Positions 60,142 through 64,000 of a DNA stretch of 64,000 nt are shown here, one piece after another (position 1 is the first letter of the stretch; each line of letters opens with the position of its first letter). The notes below the pieces were generated by a model that did no database searches, was not told the origin of the DNA, and saw nothing but the letters and a program-made list of their open reading frames with translations. The stretch is taken from NCBI GenBank assembly GCA_037953625.1, contig CM075653.1:5518001-5582000 (forward strand). Direction: 5' to 3'. This DNA is from Crotalaria pallida. Its lineage: Eukaryota > Streptophyta > Magnoliopsida > Fabales > Fabaceae. The position numbers and the translations under genes were made by a program.

Positions 60142-63100
60142 TTAAATCCTGGAATCAAGGGCCATGATAGTGGAGAGATTCATGGGGTGCATGTATTCAG
60201 TGGAGCCTCTAAGGATCTGTTGGACTATGATTTTGCTTGCTCTCTCTGATGGATGGAATGGGTCCCAAAATGCATAAACGTCTCTGTTTGGGCATAAGTT
60301 TGAGGCTGGTGTGCAGAGTCCAATCCCATTGTATGGGCCTTGCCCACAGCATGCTATCTTTGATGTAACGAAACCTGTCAGCCCAAACACACAATCAAGC
60401 TTTAAATTTTGTTGGCCAAAATATTTAAAAGGGGAATTAGGATTCTTTTTTCTATTTTTATAGTACAATTAGGCTTTATTCATTCTTCAAATTATATATG
60501 AACTCATTTAAATTTTATATTAACCAATGACTAGTGTTATCTTGTCATCAATTTTAATCATCGCATGACTAATAAGAACTATTAAAAAAAATCAAAATAT
60601 GAATATATAATGTATAAGAGTAATATTATTTATATATTTAATCTCGATATCTTTTATCATGGAAAAAAAGTTAGAGAACTAAACCTTCTTTTCTTAATTA
60701 CTTACTTATTTTCCTTTACTTTTCCCGAAAAGACAAATTTAAGAAATAATAGAGTTATTTTTTTTAAACAACTGAACGAGTGACAGGGGATTTGAACTTG
60801 ATACCATGACAATATTGCTAAAAAATAATAGAGTTCGTTAACTTTTATTTATATATAAGTTGTTTTCCTTTTTTTCTTTATATAATCGTGATTGGAAAGA
60901 ATATGTGAGAAAAGTTCGGTTCAAAAAAAAAAAAAAAAGTGAGAAAAGTATGTAATAATTTTTAAATTCAAAGGCCTATCTAGCAACTGCATAGTGAATT
61001 TATTATTACCATAAGCTTGAGGGTTGGAAACGAAATCCATGTGCATTCGATATGCATTAGCAGCAATGAAGACATGAGAGCCGAGTTCTTGGTTGAGTTC
61101 ATTGATCATTTGAACAAGTTGGGGATTGTATAAGTTTGCAGCTCTCTGGAGCTCCACGTCACACTCACCATTGGTGCTTCTTCTCATGGCTAATTCTGCT
61201 GGCACACACCCCATTGGTCCTGTACCCGTTATAAGAACCCTCCGGGCTCCCAAATCATAAAGGTTCTGCATAATTTGCAAGTATATATGTGTATAATTAG
61301 GTAGCTGGTGATGATATGTATATAAGATTGTAAGAGCCAAATAATGTTTTATGAACATTTGTTGACAACAATAAATGCAAAATTAACTAGATGAGTAATC
61401 GATTTACATCAAGTTAAATTACAATAATTTTTACACTGTTTATAATTTTTATACATTGTGAATTTTATTAATCCATCCGTTGATTAATAACTACATGTCA
61501 TCTAGATTATTTGTGTCAAACTTAAGAAAATTATAACATCATTGAATGTATATTCAAATAGCTCTATTTTCATATATTTTTAAGACATATATTTCGATAA
61601 TTTTAACATATAAAAATGAAGTACTAAATGATTTTGATTTTTTTTTTTGTGAAATTTGATATAGATAATCTACATGTTAGAAACGGAACAATTTATTCTA
61701 TCAAATTTAATTTGATTTGGCGTAAAAGTGATAAGCAGTGTAAAAGTTGGTATAATTTAATTTAGTATAAACTGATTTTTCCTTAATATTATATTATATT
61801 ATCAAATATTGTGTTCAAAATTTGTTACAGTCAAATAGTTCAATTTAAGCACATCTATTTAATTTTTTAATAATTAAATAAGATAAAAAAAATTATTTTC
61901 ACGAACTTGTTTGATAAGCTTATTGAAATTAGTTACAAAATATTTACAAGAAAAAAAATCATTAACTATTTTACAAGTTTATTTTCAAAATTATTCTCAT
62001 CTATGTCAACTCTTTACAAGATAGTACTCCATAGCACACTGCATTAATTTATAGATATACATAGGATAACATTAGCATGTTATTATTATTTTTTTTGGGT
62101 ACAACATTAGCATGTTTTTTTTTTTTTTTTTTTGATACGAGTACAACATTAGCATGTTATTGAGAACGTTTAGTCATAAGTTGCAAAAAATAATACAGTA
62201 AAATGAATGAAAGTGACATAACAATTTTGGTATCCTCAACAACCAAAACACATATGCCCTACATACTCCTTTGCATGAACACTCACTCCTACACTAATTT
62301 GCACATGCAGCAAAGCACAACCTTTAATTTAGAAACATCACCACGACACTTAATTGAATGAGAAATTCTTAGATTGGTCCATTACCCATTTACCCTTTAA
62401 AAATGTCCAAGTTATTTATTAAACTTCCTTTAAAAAAAAAATGCAATATCAAGTTTTTGGTAAAATAAATAAAGATGTATATATAGAGAGAGATGATACC
62501 CTTAGAACTTTGCGGTACTCAGAAATGAGATAGCGCACATAATCTGGAAGAGAAAATTGGCGTGATCTTGCTGAATATGGCACCAAGTAATAATTGTTGA
62601 CAAAATCATTGCCTCCAAGAGTGATGAGAACAAGTGCTCCATTCACTAGTCTCCTTGCTCCCTCTGCACCAATGTGTGCACTCAACCTGTGCTGGTAATC
62701 TTTGAATAGCTTGAATTGCTTCTGGATGTGAATGATGTGCAACTGCCAAGGCAATAATAATATGTATACATGTATATGTTACTATCAATTTTTTTTATTT
62801 AGTATTGCAACCATAAATGATTAATGGATTTTATGTATTTTCATTATGAAGAAGCAACATTGAAATAATTAATAGGTTCATTTATATATATATCGTTATC
62901 GTGAATGATTAATTTAACTCCGAAGAAATTGTTATTGCTCTGCGATGTTCTTTTGTTTTCGAAATTCACTTTCTTACTACAACATACAACAATGTTATTT
63001 GTATAAATAAAATCGACAACTTTCTTAAGGTCTTTCAATTTATAATAACATTAAGTATTTGTTTTTTATTATGAAGCTTAAAAGTTGCGTTGTACCGAAA

Positions 63101-63756
63101 GGCACAAAATACCACTACTTTGTGGCTTTGTGTTGGAAAAAGAAAGTTATCAAAAATGTTACTTTGTTATTTAATTTTGTATATAAATGATCATTAGCAT
63201 TGTAAAGTTAAATTAACAACTAATTAAACTTACAAACTGAATTCCTGTGTCATTGAGAATGCCAATCCCAGCAGATGCAAAATTGGCACCAATTAGAAGC
63301 TTCTCTCCAACTAGTAGAGGGCTCAAATATGGCAATGTAGGTTCTAGGCCAAGCTCCAAACCTGCATTTAGTTAAACATTGTATAACAAGCCTAGTTATA
63401 TGCATAACCATGAATTCAAATACATAATAGGCATGTATATTTAACAACTATCTATCATTTGTAATAAAAACATATATCGATCACCAGGTATTTAAACCAT
63501 GCCATATATTATGAGGCATTCCCGCATGCTCCCTCCAACGAAGCCTGCCGGACCAGGCAAAGAGTATGTATTGACCCATAACAAAGGGCAACTTTTGGTC
63601 CAGGGCAATTTTTGGTCCATAACAACCGGAAAGAAGTTGGGTTCTGGCTCTGATACATGTTAAAGTTCCATCTCAAAACCAATTGGCAATGAGAGTAGTA
63701 ACCCAACAGGTATTTAAACAATGCCATATATTATGAGACAGATGATGTGGGACTTT

Positions 63757-63797
<41 letters not shown>

Positions 63798-64000
63798 GTT
63801 GATTTGTTTATTTGCAAAAATGTGACAAATTAAATTATAGTAATAAATTAAATTAGCTACTCATCATACTGATTAAGTCAGGGATGTTAAGGCCATTAGA
63901 GAAACGTCCAGTGGGTCTATGAGTTGGATAATCGATGCCATAAGGAGGAGCATCAGCGCGAGCAGTTGTTGCCAAGAAATCATTGTTACCACTATCCACA
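60142..64000 (-). CDS. GDSL esterase/lipase, copy C (5' end outside window)
   Basis: Third tandem paralogue. Exons: 63870 to beyond 64000 (partial exon 1), 63234-63361, 62500-62742, 61010-61265, 60142-60374; all GT-AG and the same phases as A and B. Exon 4 is 3 nt longer (RRSTNGECD). The Ser-containing block I is mostly off the right edge; the visible part begins VDSGNNDFLATTARADAPP. Block II (GANFASAGIGI), block III (LGGNDFVNNYY) and block V (DPFHPSER with catalytic Asp and His) are intact, and the C-terminus ends MALDSRI. Differences from A and B: NND for NNN after block I, THRP for TRRP, and a distinctive LHIIHIQKQFKLFKDYQHR exon 3 start. No disabling change is seen, so it is probably functional. 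Confidence 0.93.

Overview
This is an AT-rich, intron-rich plant nuclear window. The encoded proteins are plant-type (a plant SCAR/WAVE subunit and secreted GDSL lipases). The intergenic DNA and introns are full of small DNA transposons, tRNA-derived SINEs, LINE relics and copia-type LTR fragments. A papilionoid legume (Medicago/Trifolium-like) is my best guess from the repeat style and protein sequences, but this is an inference. No bacterial-type genes, operons or CRISPR arrays are present.

Left third (799-20688, minus strand): one large gene, the plant PIR/PIROGI (CYFIP/SRA1-type) subunit of the SCAR/WAVE complex. I resolved 29 coding exons by reading frame, splice sites and family conservation. 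They join in frame to 3639 nt (1213 codons). The gene starts at 20688 and its last roughly 70 codons lie beyond the left edge. Intron 11 appears to be a U12-type AT-AC intron. Several other introns carry MITEs, LTR pieces, a LINE tail, a 50-bp minisatellite and a GAT/AAT microsatellite.

Middle and right (24446-64000, minus strand): three tandem paralogues of a secreted GDSL esterase/lipase, each with five exons, identical intron phases and almost identical exon lengths. The first two are complete (24446-29217 and 38311-44241). The third (60142 to beyond 64000) lacks only the 5' part of exon 1. All share the orientation of PIR, and their introns and the 9-16 kb spacers are enlarged by repeats.

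Spacers and introns: the most unusual structure is a 1.14-kb terminal-inverted-repeat element (22207-23347). Its long arms are built from repeated TCGTA/TACGA units and it carries a fragment of a TIR-NBS-LRR resistance-type gene. It sits inside the 5' head of a tRNA-SINE. Two more elements (26749-27392 and 32621-33396) share its ends (GGG start, CTTTTTG-like core), 8-bp target duplications and arms made of a repeated short word, and one of them also holds a gene-like fragment. They look like one family of non-autonomous, probably Mutator-like, elements able to carry host sequence. At least three SINE families are present, with three copies still flanked by good target-site duplications. A LINE relic (35281-37315) is frameshifted and interrupted by a MITE. 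I found no RNA genes.
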